Shown here: one piece after another, positions 1 through 12,619 of the stretch | Numbering within the stretch: position 1 is the first letter of the stretch | Layout of the letters: each line of letters begins with the position of its first letter | Assembly (NCBI GenBank): GCA_035079385.1 | Contig: JAVHKY010000023.1 | Span: 992,001 to 1,056,000, forward strand | Direction of reading: 5' to 3' | DNA length: 64,000 bases | Origin: Aspidiotus rigidus | Lineage: Eukaryota > Arthropoda > Insecta > Hemiptera > Diaspididae | Notes under the pieces: generated by a model | Database searches by the model: none | Seen by the model: only the letters and a program-made list of their open reading frames with translations | Told to the model about the DNA's origin: nothing | Program-made: the position numbers and the translations under genes

Positions 1-300
1 AAGAGAAAAAAACAATAATTTTCAAATCACCTGCTCTTAACGAAAGTTCCTAAGTTGGACATTAAACCTGATGCTCATTTATCGAATATCCATTTAAAAC
101 GTTACAATATTTCAAAGATCCCCTGGTCCTCTTCAATTCGCCCCTCGCGTCATGAAGAAATAGTCATAGCACGACTAAGAATTGAGCGCATCCGCCTAAC
201 CCACTCCTTCCTTCTCCTTAGGATCTCCACTCTTCCCATACCTCCTCAACATTAGAAAATTTTTTGTCCCTCCTCAAACAATCTCTGGCTCTTTCCAACA
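1..300 (+). mobile_element. 3' end of an I-type non-LTR retrotransposon (LINE), truncated by the window edge
   Basis: The plus strand encodes about 66 residues (55-255), including RHEEIVIARLRIERIRLTHS. This is the arginine-rich motif that follows the RNase H region in I-clade LINE polyproteins, where the usual form is close to RRxEVxLxRLRIGHTxLTH. In intact elements a C-terminal cysteine motif follows; here the frame stops soon after, so the copy is broken. Nothing upstream is visible. Related LINE 3' ends lie on the minus strand near 11580-11990 and 41100-42060. The strand is opposite to the SLC26 exon next to it. Confidence 0.6.
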
Positions 301-412
301 ACTGACTAACACTCGAAACTTACTCTGGTCCACATACCATTACAATCCCTGTTTCGTTGTTTAGCTCAGAAGAAAAATAAAAAAAACTTGAAGTACTTGA
401 TATTTGCATTAC

Positions 413-702
413 CTGAGGTGGTAAACCAGCAACACTGGCGTACGCGATCGATTGCGGCACCATGGTCAGTCCTACCGTCACACCAGCTACGAGATCTGCC
501 GCTATCAAACTTTTGTGATAATTTCCAATTAGACTTAAAACTGGTATTCTTTTGTACAATGTCTTTTTCGAGCAGCACTTGCGGACGGTATCTTCAGTCC
601 AACTTGAGCCATGACTACTACCTCCATCTGAAGTGTCTCCGTTTGGTAGTGAGAAGTTACCGTGTGTGTTTCCATTGCTTTTATGCGCATCCATGCCGTT
701 AT
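413..702 (-). CDS. Internal or early exon of an SLC26-family sulfate/anion transporter
   Basis: This exon encodes the cytoplasmic N-terminus and first membrane segment of an SLC26 anion exchanger, probably close to SLC26A11-type sodium-independent sulfate transporters. The diagnostic stretch is LYKRIPVLSLIGNY, then DLVAGVTVGLTMVPQSIAYA and SVAGLPPQ, the conserved start of the SLC26/SulP transmembrane domain (TM1 and the family signature). The residues before it are Gly/Ser/Asn-rich. Minus-strand splice signals are clear: acceptor TTTACAG ends at 703 and donor CAG|GTAATG starts at 412, directly after the PPQ codon. The exon has a 2-nt partial codon (AT), then AAC GGC and ATG at 694-692. That ATG could be the start if the upstream exon is untranslated. 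Otherwise the partial codon joins the candidate exon at 36783-37071. Downstream exons would lie left of position 1. The open frame past the donor is intron read-through. The exact SLC26 subgroup is not settled. Confidence 0.85.
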
Positions 703-769
703 CTGTAAATACGATGAGAATAAAATTAGAAACAATTTGTGCGCAAATATTTTTCACAAACATAACAAA

Positions 770-2080
770 AAAAAAAACGTCAAGTTGGAAATTTTACGAC
801 ACAAAGAGAAAAAAACTATCGACCATTATTTTGAAGAAGGAAAAATTGGTCGAAGAAACATGATAATAGGTTGTTGATGAGCGTCAAAAAAATACATGAG
901 TTAGTGAGTGGAAACCGTGATGTAAGTCGAAATAAAAATTCAGTAAAGATACCGCGAAATTTTTATGCATCTTCGATGCACAGAATATAGAAATAATTGC
1001 AGTACGAATGAAAACAAGTTTTCAGACCGAAGAGGATGTAAATGATTCGATGCCACGAAGACCATCCTATTCAATTAATTTTTTTGCGAGCATTTATTTT
1101 TTCTTCCTTAGGATTGGGAAGTTCAGTCACAGACATATTTCTGTTTTATAACGTAATAAATACGTTTGTCTCGATTTCTAAAATTCCAAATCAACGGATC
1201 GGATTTCCCGGCGTTTTTCTGTTAAAATTGTAATGTTATTCTGCAGTATATAACGATTAATGTGTCCCACATGAAACATTTCTTCATAGGAAGCTTCCCT
1301 GTTCTCTTACTTGAAAAATACAGAGACACGATCAGTGACTTGGAGCCCAATCCATTAAAGTGCCGCTTTTTTCCTATAAGTTCTCAGTCGTCATGTATTT
1401 CAAACCAGAACGCTTACCTGAAAAAGGTATATTACGATACACAAGAAGAGCAACCAGCTAATTGACTTCAAGAAAGAAATATGCATTACATTATCTTCAC
1501 ATCATATTTTGGAAAATAATCTCGCTTTCTGTATTGTACCGAACACACAAGAAAGTCTTCTATTTGAATAGGTCAAAACACAATTTATGTCCTTGTAACT
1601 TTCACTAGCAACTATTTATTATTTGAGTCATCTTTCTGAATGTTCTGGTTTCAAAAACGTAGAAATTGTTTCTAACGCTAAATGAATTGTGAATTCTATG
1701 AACAATGTCACGCTAAGAACAGCATAAATTTTTACTCTCCTTGGTCCCAGATAACAATTGCGAGTTCTCCTTCGATATTTGATACTCTGTATGCAAGAGC
1801 CCGTACATCAACCTTACGATTGTGAGATCAAATTCAAGCTTTACACTCAATTATTGGCTCCATTGTTCACGAAGAAACGAAATTATCAGAGAACGGAAAA
1901 GAAAAACTTGACTTCCGCTATTATGATGAATTTGTGATTAAGTATTTTAGGGTAATATTGAAGAATAATTTTTGGGAACTCCTAAATATTCTCAATTTTC
2001 AACTAGAATTTTCTACCCTCCCACTGCCTTCAACATCAGAGCAGGAAATGCGACGCACTGCCGACCCTCAAAGCCAAATT
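770..2080. other. No recognisable gene or repeat
   Basis: AT-rich sequence beside the SLC26 exon. Only short unsupported open frames are present. By the SLC26 gene model this is intron on the minus strand. Confidence 0.5.
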
Positions 2081-2084
2081 GCTC

Positions 2085-2350
2085 AACAACGTATCACGAG
2101 ATATATTCGCGAATAAAATCAAAGAAGGTACTCTCTCCGTGACGGTCATTTGCGGAAGCTTGTCAAAAAGGTGATGGTCTTAGAAAATCCACCTAAGACT
2201 TTTGAAATTATATTCCCTCGACAGGAAATTAAGAGGAGTACAATTTTTGTTCCATGCATTTTTCACAAAAAGTAATATTTGAGAATGTACAGTCGATTAA
2301 TTTGCTGTGTCATGGTAAAAAACGCCATGATCACCTCCTCAACATCAACA
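2085..2350. repeat. Dispersed repeat, paired with 54958-55245
   Basis: About 260 bp closely resembles 54958-55245 in the same orientation. Shared blocks include GACGGTCATTTGCGGAAGCT, GACAGGAAATTAAGAG, AATTTTTGTTCCAT and AAAAACGCCAT. Both copies start at GCGAATAAAATCAAAGAA and fade near ATCAACAACAGCGC. No coding potential or terminal structure is seen. It is probably a fragment of an unidentified dispersed element. Confidence 0.6.
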
Positions 2351-2554
2351 ACAGCGCTCGTACAGATTGTTTTACATACAAATAGGTACTTTTTTTTCTT
2401 CCATTCTTCATACATTCCCTCCACGCATTTGGTCGCAAAATAGAGAAGAGTTCCTTGTATTATCTGTTTCTCTTTGTAGTCACTCACTCCTTCTTTGCCA
2501 TGACTCTCTCCGCATCTTTTCAAACAAACAGAGTGTAATAATATAGGTACCTAA

Positions 2555-3262
2555 TGTTATTGGTGAGCTTGACTTGCCCTGATGAAACCTGTATATAATA
2601 TCAAGAGGATAGTTTGAGGAACTTAATCTTTGTTAGAGAACATCGTCGATGAAACCACTTCAACGTAATTAAGGGAATTAAAATAATTTTATGCAGAATG
2701 TATGTAGCGTTGTCACTCAGTGACCTTAACTTGACCTGGTAAAACTTGTACATATCATTACAAGGACAAAACAAGTTACATAACCTTTGTTACTATGACG
2801 TCCTAGATGATGTCACTTTGACGTAATTCAAGGACTTGGAAAAATTTTATCCGGAGTGTAATATGATGTTATCAGTAACCTTAACTTGACCTGACGGTGT
2901 TTTCCTATAATGGACACAGAGCAAAATGAGCTACTTAGCCATTGATGACATCATCAATGATCAAAGTCTTTTGACACCTGCATATAATATCAAGAGGACA
3001 GGATGAGCTACTTAACCATTGTTACTATGACGTCATGAATGATGCATCTTGAATGTGATTATGATGGGAATTGAGAGAATTACATGCAGAGTGTCAATGA
3101 CCTTCACTTGACCTAATGGAACCTGTATACATATAATAATATAGAAGTAGCAGAATGAGCTCCTTTGCCATTATTATTATGACTTCATCAATGAAGTCCC
3201 TTTGGACTTATTAAGGAAATTGAAGGAATTTTATCCAGAGCGTTATCCTGTCATGCAAATGA
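2555..3262. repeat. Diverged tandem repeat, ~155-165 bp unit, about 4.5 copies
   Basis: Units begin near 2558, 2722, 2876 and 3094, with a partial unit near 2970. Each carries variants of the same landmarks in order: TGACCTTAACTTGACCT, CCTGTATATAATATCAAGAG, ATGAGCTACTTAACCATTGT, TATGACGTCAT, and AATTTTATCCAGAG. Units differ by substitutions and small deletions, so the array is old. The conserved 17-mer is a direct repeat of the half-site TGACCT with 5-bp spacing. Confidence 0.7.
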
Positions 3263-3608
3263 TGTTTGACAAATGTACAGAACATGGTTTTGGGGAAAAA
3301 GTATAATTATTGTTCATGCACAAAAACCATCAATGACAGCTTTCTCTGGTATTTTTTCATTTTTTTATGAAATTTTTGGAATCAAGTCCACAGTTGTTTT
3401 AGGTAGCTTTTTCAACGTAGAACACAAATTTCTACACAAGAAGGCGCTTGGACGCTTTTCTCGTGAAAAAACCAGTCTCATCGAATTTCTCTATTTTAAA
3501 TTGATGCTACGTCCAATCCGAAGCTGGATTCATATTTCTCGTGAAATTTCCAATCCAAGTATGTCCAATACAAGATAGGATATGAATTCCCCGTAAAATT
3601 TCAAATCC

Positions 3609-6600
3609 TACCACAACTGGCATATAAAATTTAGTACAACAGCTGGCATATGAAAAAAGTACCACAGCTAGCGTATGAAAAAAGTACCTTAGCTGGCGTA
3701 TGAAAAAAAGTACCATAGATGGCATATAAAAAGAGTACCTTGTCTGGCGTCTAAAAAAAAGTACTACAGATGGCATATGAAAAAAAGTACCACAGCTGGC
3801 GCATGAAAAAAAGTACCACAGCTGGCATATGAAAAAAAGAACCACAGCTCGCGTATGAAAAAAGTACCACAGCTAGCGTACAAAAAAGTATCACAGCTGG
3901 CATATGAAAAAGAGTACCACAGCTGGTATATGAAAAAAACTACCACAGCTGGCGCATGAAAAAAAGTACCACAGCTGGCATATGAAAAAAAGAACCACAG
4001 CTCGCGTATGAAAAAAGTACCACCGCTAGCGTACAAAAAAGTATCACAGCTGGCATATGAAAAAAAGAACCACAGCTCGCGTATGAAAAAAGTACCACAG
4101 CTGGCATATGAAAAAAAGAACCACAGCTCGCGTATGAAAAAAGTACCACAGCTGGCATATGAAAAAAAGAACCACAGCTCGCGTATGAAAAAAGTACCAC
4201 AGCTAGCGTACAAAAAAGTATCACAGCTGGCATATGAAAAAGAGTACCACAGGTAGCATATGAAAAAAAGTACCACAGCTGGCATATGAAAAATGTACCA
4301 CAGCTGGAATATGAAAAAGAGTACCACAGCTGGCATAAGAAAAATGTACCACAGCTGGCGCATGAAAAAAAGTACCACAGCTGGCATATGAAAAAGAGTA
4401 CCACAGCTAACATATGAAAAAAAGTATCACAGCTGGCATATGAAAAAAAGAACCACAGCTCGCGTATGAAAAAAGTACCACAGCTGGCACATGAAAAAAA
4501 GTACCACAGCTGGCGCATGAAAAAAAGTACCACAGCTGGCGCATGAAAAAAAGTACCACAGCTGGCATATGAAAAAAAGAACCACAGCTCGCCTATGAAA
4601 AAAGTACCACAGCTAGTGTACAAAAAAGTACCACAGCTGGCACATGAAAAAAAATACCACAGCTGGCGCATGAAAAAAAGTACCACAGCTGGCATATGAA
4701 AAAAAGAACCACAGCTCGCGTATGAAAAAAGTACCACCGCTAGCGTACAAAAAAGTATCACAGCTGGCATATGAAAAAAAGAACCACAGCTCGCGTATGA
4801 AAAAAGTAACACAGCTAGTGTACAAAAAAGTATCACAGCTGGCATATGAAAAAGAGTACCACAGCTGGTATATGAAAAAAACTACCACAGCTGGCGCATG
4901 AAAAAAAGTACCACAGCTGGCGCATGAAAAAAAGTACCACAGCTGGCATATGAAAAAAAGAACCACAGCTCGCGTATAAAAAAAGTACCACAGCTAGTGT
5001 ACAAAAAAGTACCACAGCTGGCACATGAAAAAAAATACCACAGCTGGCGCATGAAAAAAAGTACCACAGCTGGCATATGAAAAAAAGAACCACAGCTCGC
5101 GTATGAAAAAAGTACCACCGCTAGAGTACAAAAAAGTATCACAGCTGGCATATGAAAAAAAGAACCACAGCTCGCGTATGAAAAAAGTAACACAGCTAGT
5201 GTACAAAAAAGTACCACAGCTGGCACATGAAAAAAAATACCACAGCTGGCGCATGAAAAAAAGTACCACAGCTGGCATATGAAAAAAAGAACCACAGCTC
5301 GCGTATGAAAAAAGTACCACAGCTAGCGTACAAAAAAGTATCACAGCTGGCATATGAAAAAGAGTACCACAGGTAGCATATGAAAAAAAGTACCACAGCT
5401 GGCATATGAAAAATGTACCACAGCTGGAATATGAAAAAGAGTACCACAGCTGGCATAAGAAAAATGTACCACAGCTGGCGCATGAAAAAAAGTACCACAG
5501 CTGGCATATGAAAAAGAGTACCACAGCTAACCTATTAAAAAAAATTATCACAGCTGGCATATGAAAAAAAGAACCACAGCTCGCGTATGAAAAAAGTACC
5601 ACAGCTGGCACATGAAAAAAAGTACCACAGCTGGCGCATGAAAAAAAGTACCACAGCTGGCGCATGAAAAAAAGTACCACAGCTGGCATATGAAAAAAAG
5701 AACCACAGCTCGCGTATGAAAAAAGTACCACAGCTAGTGTACAAAAAAGTACCACAGCTGGCACATGAAAAAAAATACCACAGCTGGCGCATGAAAAAAA
5801 GTACCACAGCTGGCATATGAAAAAAAGAACCACAGCTCGCGTATGAAAAAAGTACCACTGCTAGCGTACAAAAAAGTATCACAGCTGGCATATGAAAAAA
5901 AGAACCACAGCTCGCGTATGAAAAAAGTACCACAGCTAGTGTACAAAAAAGTACCACAGCTGGCACATGAAAAAAAATACCACAGCTGGCGCATGAAAAA
6001 AAGTACCACAGCTGGCATATGAAAAAAAGAACCACAGCTCGCGTATGAAAAAAGTACCACAGCTAGCGTACAAAAAAGTATCACAGCTGGCATATGAAAA
6101 AGAGTACCACAGGTAGCATATGAAAAAAAGTACCAGAGCTGGCATATGAAAAATGTACCACAGCTGGAATATGAAAAAGAGTACCACAGCTGGCATAAGA
6201 AAAATGTACCACAGCTGGCGCATGAAAAAAAGTACCACAGCTGGCATATGAAAAAGAGTACCACAGCTAACAATGAAAAAAAGTATCACAGCTGGCATAT
6301 GAAAAAAAGAACCACAGCTCGCGTATGAAAAAAGTACCACAGCTGGCACATGAAAAAAAGTACCACAGCTGGCGCATGAAAAAAAGTACCACAGCTGGCG
6401 CATGAAAAAAAGTACCACAGCTGGCGCATGAAAAAAAGTACCACAGCTGGCATATGAAAAAAAGAACCACAGCTCGCGTATGAAAAAAGTACCACAGCTA
6501 GTGTACGAAAAAGTACCACAGCTGGCACATGAAAAAAAATACCACAGCTGGCGCATGAAAAAAAGAACCACAGCTCGCGTATGAAAAAAGTACCACAGCT

Positions 6601-9201
6601 AGCGTACAAAAAAGTATCACAGCTGGCATATGAAAAAGAGTACCACAGGTAGCATATGAAAAAAAGTACCACAGCTGGCATATGAAAAATGTACCACAGC
6701 TGGAATATGAAAAAGAGTACCACAGCTGGCATAAGAAAAATGTACCACAGCTGGCGCATGAAAAAAAGTACCACAGCTGGCATATGAAAAAGAGTACCAC
6801 AGCTAACATATGAAAAAAAGTATCACAGCTGGCATATGAAAAAAAGAACCACAGCTCGCGTATGAAAAAAGTAGCACAGCTGGCACATGAAAAAAAGTAC
6901 CACAGCTGGCGCATGAAAAAAAGTACCACAGCTGGCATATGAAAAAAAGTACCACAGCTGGCGCATGAAAAAAAGTACCACAGCTGGCGCATGAAAAAAA
7001 GTACCACAGCTGGCGTATGAAAAAAGTACCACAGATGGCATATGAAAAATGTACTACAGCTAGCGTATGAAATAAAGTACCACAGCTGGCATATGAAAAA
7101 GAGTACCACAGCTAGCATATGAAAAAAAGTACCACAGCTGGCGTATGAAAAAAGTACCACAGATGGCATATGAAAAATGTACTACAGCTAGCGTATGAAA
7201 TAAAGTACCACAGCTGGCATATGAGAAAGAGTACCACAGCTAGCATATGAAAAACGTACCACAGCTTGCACATGAAAAAAAGTACCACAGCTAGCATTTG
7301 AAAAAAAGTACCACAGCTGGCATAAGAAAAATGTACCACAGCTGGCACATGAAAAAAAGTACCACAGCTGGCGCATGAAAAAAAGTACCACAGCTGGCAT
7401 ATGAAAAAAAGTACCACAGCTGGCGCATGAAAAAAAGTACCACAGCTGGCGTATGAAAAAAGTACCACAGATGGCATATGAAAAATGTACTACAGCTAGC
7501 GTATGAAATAAAGTACCACAGCTGGCATATGAAAAAGAGTACCACAGCTAGCATATGAAAAAAAGTACCACAGCTGGCATATGAAAAAAGTACCACAGAT
7601 GGCATATGAAAAATGTACTACAGCTAGCGTATGAAATAAAGTACCACAGCTGGCATATGAGAAAGAGTACCACAGCTAGCATATGAAAAACGTACCACAG
7701 CTTGCACATGAAAAAAAGTACCACAGCTAGCATTTGAAAAAAAGTACCACAGCTGGCATAAGAAAAATGTACCACAGCTGGCACATGAAAAAAAGTACCA
7801 CAGCTGGCGTATGAAAAAAGTACCACAGATGGCATATGAAAAATGTACTACAGCTAGCGTATGAAATAAAGTACCACAGCTGGCATATGAGAAAGAGTAC
7901 CACAGCTAGCATATGAAAAAGTACCACAGCTTGCACATGAAAAAAAGTACCACAGCTAGCATTTGAAAAAAAGTACCACAGCTGGCATAAGAAAAATGTA
8001 CCACAGCTGGCACATGAAAAAAAGTACCACAGCTGGCGTATGAAAAAAGTACCACAGATGGCATATGAAAAATGTACTACAGCTAGCGTATGAAATAAAG
8101 TACCACAGCTGGCATATGAGAAAGTGTACCACAGCTAGCATATGAAAAACGTACCACAGCTTGCACATGAAAAAAAGTACCACAGCTAGCATTTGAAAAA
8201 AAGTACCACAGCTGGCATAAGAAAAATGTACCACAGCTGGCACATGAAAAAAAGTACCACAGCTGGCGCATGAAAAAAAGTACCACAGCTGGCATATGAA
8301 AAAAAGTACCACAGCTGGCGCATGAAAAAAAGTACCACAGCTGGCGTATGAAAAAAGTACCACAGATGGCATATGAAAAATGTACTACAGCTAGCGTATG
8401 AAATAAAGTACCACAGCTGGCATATGAAAAAGAGTACCACAGCTAGCATATGAAAAAAAGTACCACAGCTGGCATATGAAAAAAGTACCACAGATGGCAT
8501 ATGAGAAATGTACTACAGCTAGCGTATGAAATAAAGTACCACAGCTGGCATATGAAACAGAGTACCACAGCTAGCATATGAAAAACGTACCACAGCTTGC
8601 ACATGAAAAAAAGTACCACAGCTAGCATTTGAAAAAAAGTACCACAGCTGGCATAAGAAAAATGTACCACAGCTGGCACATGAAAAAAAGTACCACAGCT
8701 GGCGCATGAAAAAAAGTACCACAGCTGGCATATGAAAAAAAGTACCACAGCTGGCGCATGAAAAAAAGTACCACAGCTGGCGTATGAAAAAAGTACCACA
8801 GATGGCATATGAAAAATGTACTACAGCTAGCGTATGAAATAAAGTACCACAGCTGGCATATGAAAAAGAGTACCACAGCTAGCATGTGAAAAAAAGTACC
8901 ACAGCTGGCATATGAAAAAAGTACCACAGATGGCATATGAGAAATGTACTACAGCTAGCGTATGAAATAAAGTACCACAGCTGGCATATGAAACAGAGTA
9001 CCACAGCTAGCATATGAAAAACGTACCACAGCTTGCATATGAAAAAAAGTACCACAGCTAGCATATGAAAAAAAGCACCACAGCTGGCATAAGAAAAATG
9101 TACCACAGCTGGCGCATGAAAAAAAGTACCACAGCTGGCATATGAAAAAGAGTACCACAGCTAACATATGAAAAAAAGTACCACAGCTGGCGTACAAAAA
9201 T
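3609..9201. repeat. 26-bp satellite array (~215 monomers) with higher-order repeats
   Basis: The basic monomer, plus strand, is ACCACAGCTGGCATATGAAA followed by AAAAGT (25-26 bp). The main variants change the block after CAGCT: GGCATATG, GGCGCATG, GGCACATG, CGCGTATG, AGCGTACA. Variants are ordered, not random. In the left part the marker AGGTAGCATA recurs at 4251, 5371, 6111 and 6647. In the right part ACAGCTTGCA recurs at about 7261, 7697, 7926, 8156, 8592 and 9028, giving higher-order periods of ~230 and ~436 bp. The left edge monomers are degenerate, as expected at an array boundary; the right edge runs into a TTC microsatellite. The common monomers have no stop in any minus-strand frame, so long Phe/Cys/Leu-rich open frames there are a by-product and not genes. 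Confidence 0.95.
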
Positions 9202-9202
9202 G

Positions 9203-9242
9203 TACTCTTCTTCTTCTTCTTCTTCTTGTTTTTTTTTTTTAA
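9203..9242. repeat. (TTC)n microsatellite and T-run at the satellite edge
   Basis: About eight TTC units are followed directly by a run of T. They separate the 26-bp satellite from the truncated DNA transposon copy to the right. Confidence 0.9.
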
Positions 9243-9289
9243 TTTTTAAATACTCCACTATTGTTTGTATTTGTATAATACATATTAAT

Positions 9290-10257
9290 GTAATATATTG
9301 GTACCTTACTTTTCAAAGAAAGGAGGTTGTTTCAGACTTGTACAAGGCAAACTGCAAAGTTGGTCAGATATTTTGACTGTTAAAGAGCACTATTGATAAG
9401 AACCTCTCCTCTCAAACATTGCGCAATGTAATTCGTGAGCTTATCCCTGATGATGACGATTATGTGAGGAACCGTGAGTTTTTTTTGTTGAAAGTTGTAC
9501 AGGAAGGGGGTATTGTCAACCCTGTATTAGACAAGGACAGTAACGTTTCAGTCTTGTTTGTATCCACTACTACTACAAAAGAAGCATTTTGTGAGTCTGC
9601 TAGTAGGACTGTCCAATAGATACAACTTTTGACATCGACCCCTCCAAATATAAACTTTGTAGTTTTTGTTACTTGAATCCAACTACTTCTGAGGTCGCAG
9701 GGAAGTTACACGATCTAAGATTCCGGCTGAAAGTGAAAGCACAAGGTCGCCCTAAACGTTCTCAGCGACAGCTAGGCTCTTTTAATAGGAGTACTGCTGA
9801 TAGGGAAGTCTCAGAAGAGCCTCGTCAGAGAAAGAGACGTCAGGCGACTGCAGCGCCGGTCTATTCATCACTTCCCCGTCTGCGCCTCTGCGACTGAAGA
9901 ATTCGAGTCTAGTGTAGTATCTACATAATGCTGCTGCCTCCTGATTCACACCGTATGCTTTTGTGAGGTAGAGAAGTGTTCAGACTGTGGCGCACCGTGA
10001 ATTTGGCATGAAGTATGACAAAACCCTTTCTAGGGTGGATTGGAGAGGTGTGTTAATTTTTTGTGAATTAAGACAAAACCGTTCTTAGGGTGGATGGAAG
10101 ACAAGTAAGCTAACCTTCATGTGGTATCTTCAGGGTAACGCTAATCGGCTTACAACATAGTGACACAGCACACAAGGTACATAAACGGTGAATAAAGTAC
10201 AGTACCAGTATATAACGTTTAATTGACTGACACAGTACCGATATATAAAGCCATCCT
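9290..10257 (+). mobile_element. Host-1 DNA transposon, copy 1 (left end rearranged, transposase remnants)
   Basis: This matches 30020-32815 block by block apart from the retroelement inserted there. Coding remnants are MRNVIRELIPDDDDYVRN (9425 on), GGIVNPVLDKDSNVSVLF, then after a frame change DTTFDIDPSKYKL, LNPTTSEVAGKLHD and GRPKRSQRQLGSFNRS. The VQ-DTTF stretch and GRPKxS tail suggest a transposase of the MULE/ZSWIM-like group with most of the catalytic core deleted; this family call is tentative. The right end carries subterminal repeats TATAACGTTTAATT and GTACAGTACC in inverted form, matching the left end of copy 2. The left end is shortened next to the satellite. Confidence 0.65.
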
Positions 10258-11580
10258 CAAGCGGAAAATTTAAATACAATCGCCTACATAGAAAACGGGG
10301 GCAAACGGTCCGTGACTGAAAAAATGTCAACAGTCGAACTATATAAGATGGAAAAATTTGGACACTCGAGCTATATTTATGATGATAAGAAGCCATGTGA
10401 TAGGGGATTGGAAAATTTCTAACTCTTGATCAGACCTAATGCGTCTACTCATAATTTTGTTTACGCTGCGGTCAAATGGTTACCGAAGCTTAGAGTACCA
10501 AAGTGTATAAATCTCAACTATACCTAAAGATTCTCTACGGAAAATATAGGATTTTGATACCTGTTCCAGAAATTCCGTATTCAACAGTCTATAAAGGTGA
10601 CACGAAAAAGTACGTCGCAAGTTCAAAACAACACATTGATCTTTATTCGCGATACGATCATTAGCGATTTTTCATCACCTTAGGCACATAATGAATCTCG
10701 TTATTATGAAAACATGTCAGCTCACAATGTTGTAGGCCGGATATGCTTATGCTTATGTAGTAAAAGTCTATTTTACATACTACAATAATAAATTACATTG
10801 TTTCTAGAATAAAGTGATGAAAGGAATGTAAGAGGATCATTGAAAGAAATTTCTGTTAAGCACGTGTTTCAAATATTTCTTTTTTCTCATTATGTTTCGT
10901 TGTTGAGTACGCGAGAGAGGAAGAGAACGAGAAGACGAAAACAAAGATGGTAAATTTGCGCGTTTTTTAAATAAGTAGTCAAGCAGAATCGTCGTCCACT
11001 CTCACGAGAGTCATATTCTCGTCTCTACGACGACAATTCTATCAATTTATGAATGGTCCGTTACGGAAGCTTATTGGAGAAGAAATCGTGAAAAATGAAA
11101 TTGTGATTGCGTTTCACAATTATGGTAAACTAACGAAATTTTCTTGACCATCATCGCAGCAGAAGCCAGTGAGTCCAAAGTGAGTCGTATCATAAAAGAA
11201 ACTTATCTTGATGGTTTATTTAGAAGTCATCTAAATGACGGGTAAGCAATAAATGAAGGATCAGTGGCGATTCTGGTAATCAAATATTGCTGTGTCGACA
11301 GGATATCAGGATGAGACTGTGACCTGAGTTTCAAAAGTCATTGATAAGGTAATCTTAGTTCAAAGATGCAAGCAAAGAGAGAAAGGAGAGTTGGAATGAA
11401 GGAAGGAATCTAGAGAGTTCTGAACTATTCTGGAGTTGACGAAAGTGGAAGTGTTGGAGGAGAAAAGAATGAAAAAGATGAACTTCTAGAGAGTATCAAG
11501 ATACGGGAAGAAGGGCTGCATAGTCGGCGAGTCAGGAATGGTGTAAGGAAAATAAAAAAGGACTACAGAGCCTAGTTTTT
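10258..11580. other. No recognisable gene or repeat
   Basis: AT-rich sequence without a supported coding region. The stretch 10910-11060 is somewhat GA-rich. No terminal repeats were found by eye. Confidence 0.4.
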
Positions 11581-11990
11581 TTAGTTTTGAGGTCAAGCTT
11601 ATTTTTTTTTATTATTATTTTACGAGCATTATAAACTGCACGAGGGTTATTTGCTCGGCGTTACAATCTTATTTTAGAACATTACTAAAATTAGGTTAAA
11701 TTAGGTACGTATTGGTGGAGGTGAGTGGCGATCGAACGGAATTTGTTGGTGAATTATATGAAGTTGTAGAATTGAGTGGTGCGTAAATAAGTTAGGGTTG
11801 AGTCGATGGTTTCGGAGTTGTTGTTTAGTGCTGCATTGATATTGGAAAATATATTTAGGGAAGTTCGAGTGGGTTGCAGGACGGGGCATGAGAAAAAATG
11901 ATCAACTGATAAATTTTCTTGAAGATAGTGAGGGCATGATGGAGGAGCGAGATTAGTGAGAAGATAAGTATGAGTAAGACGATTGAATCC
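11580..11990 (-). mobile_element. I-type LINE 3' fragment
   Basis: On the minus strand there is a short coding remnant with PTRTSLNIFSNINAALNNNS, in the style of the C-terminal tail of I-type LINE proteins. The plus-strand text (tttacgagcattataaactg, and gggttgagtcgatgg) resembles 41090-41350, the tail of the RNase H LINE on the same strand. It is heavily decayed and has no usable frame. Confidence 0.4.
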
Positions 11991-12615
11991 TTAGTTTTTC
12001 ATTTTTCTCTTATATCTATTCAAACATCATCCGTAAACAGTATTCATTTTCAAACAGAATTTTAGATCAAGAAATCCAAATATAATTTGATAGTCACAAT
12101 ATGTAAGTCTCAGTATTGAAAGTACCAAAAGAGAATAATTATACAAGATTTGCGTATAAGCTCAATTATTGTGTCAAATGTTTTATTTTTAAAATGAACT
12201 AGGAAGTACAGCATACTAGGTATCAGCAAATTAAAGTAGTTAATTTTCAAATTTCAAGGTGAATTGTCATATCCGTAATAAGAACCTTAATTGCTCATTA
12301 CTTTGCGTATGACATCGAGATATCACACATGTCATTGCAGTAAATGCAATATTGTGCACCAGTATATAAGAATAATGCGAGGCAAGACATTTTCGAGAGT
12401 AATATTTTTCCTCACTAATAGTTCAATGCTTTTCCTTCAGAATATGTCAGAGATTGAAGTGTTCTCTTTTTGAGGGAAAATACATGATATTATCTAACCT
12501 CACGTAGATACACGTTCGTAAGAGAAGGAAATCAGGAATATCTGAGAGAAGTAAGTGAGAAGATTGTCGGTCACGCCTGAGTACAGTCTCAAAGCTTTTA
12601 GTAGAGCCAAACAGT
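11991..12615. other. No recognisable gene or repeat
   Basis: AT-rich sequence; only one 60-residue open frame that resembles nothing recognised. Confidence 0.4.
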
Positions 12616-12619
12616 TTTG

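Noticed and set aside
3609..9201. CRISPR-like look of a regular short repeat
   Set aside because: Repeats are directly tandem with no unique spacers, and the context is eukaryotic.
3507..9258. Dozens of long minus-strand open frames rich in Phe, Cys and Leu
   Set aside because: They are the 26-bp satellite read in all phases. Length and repetition follow from the monomer lacking stops on that strand.
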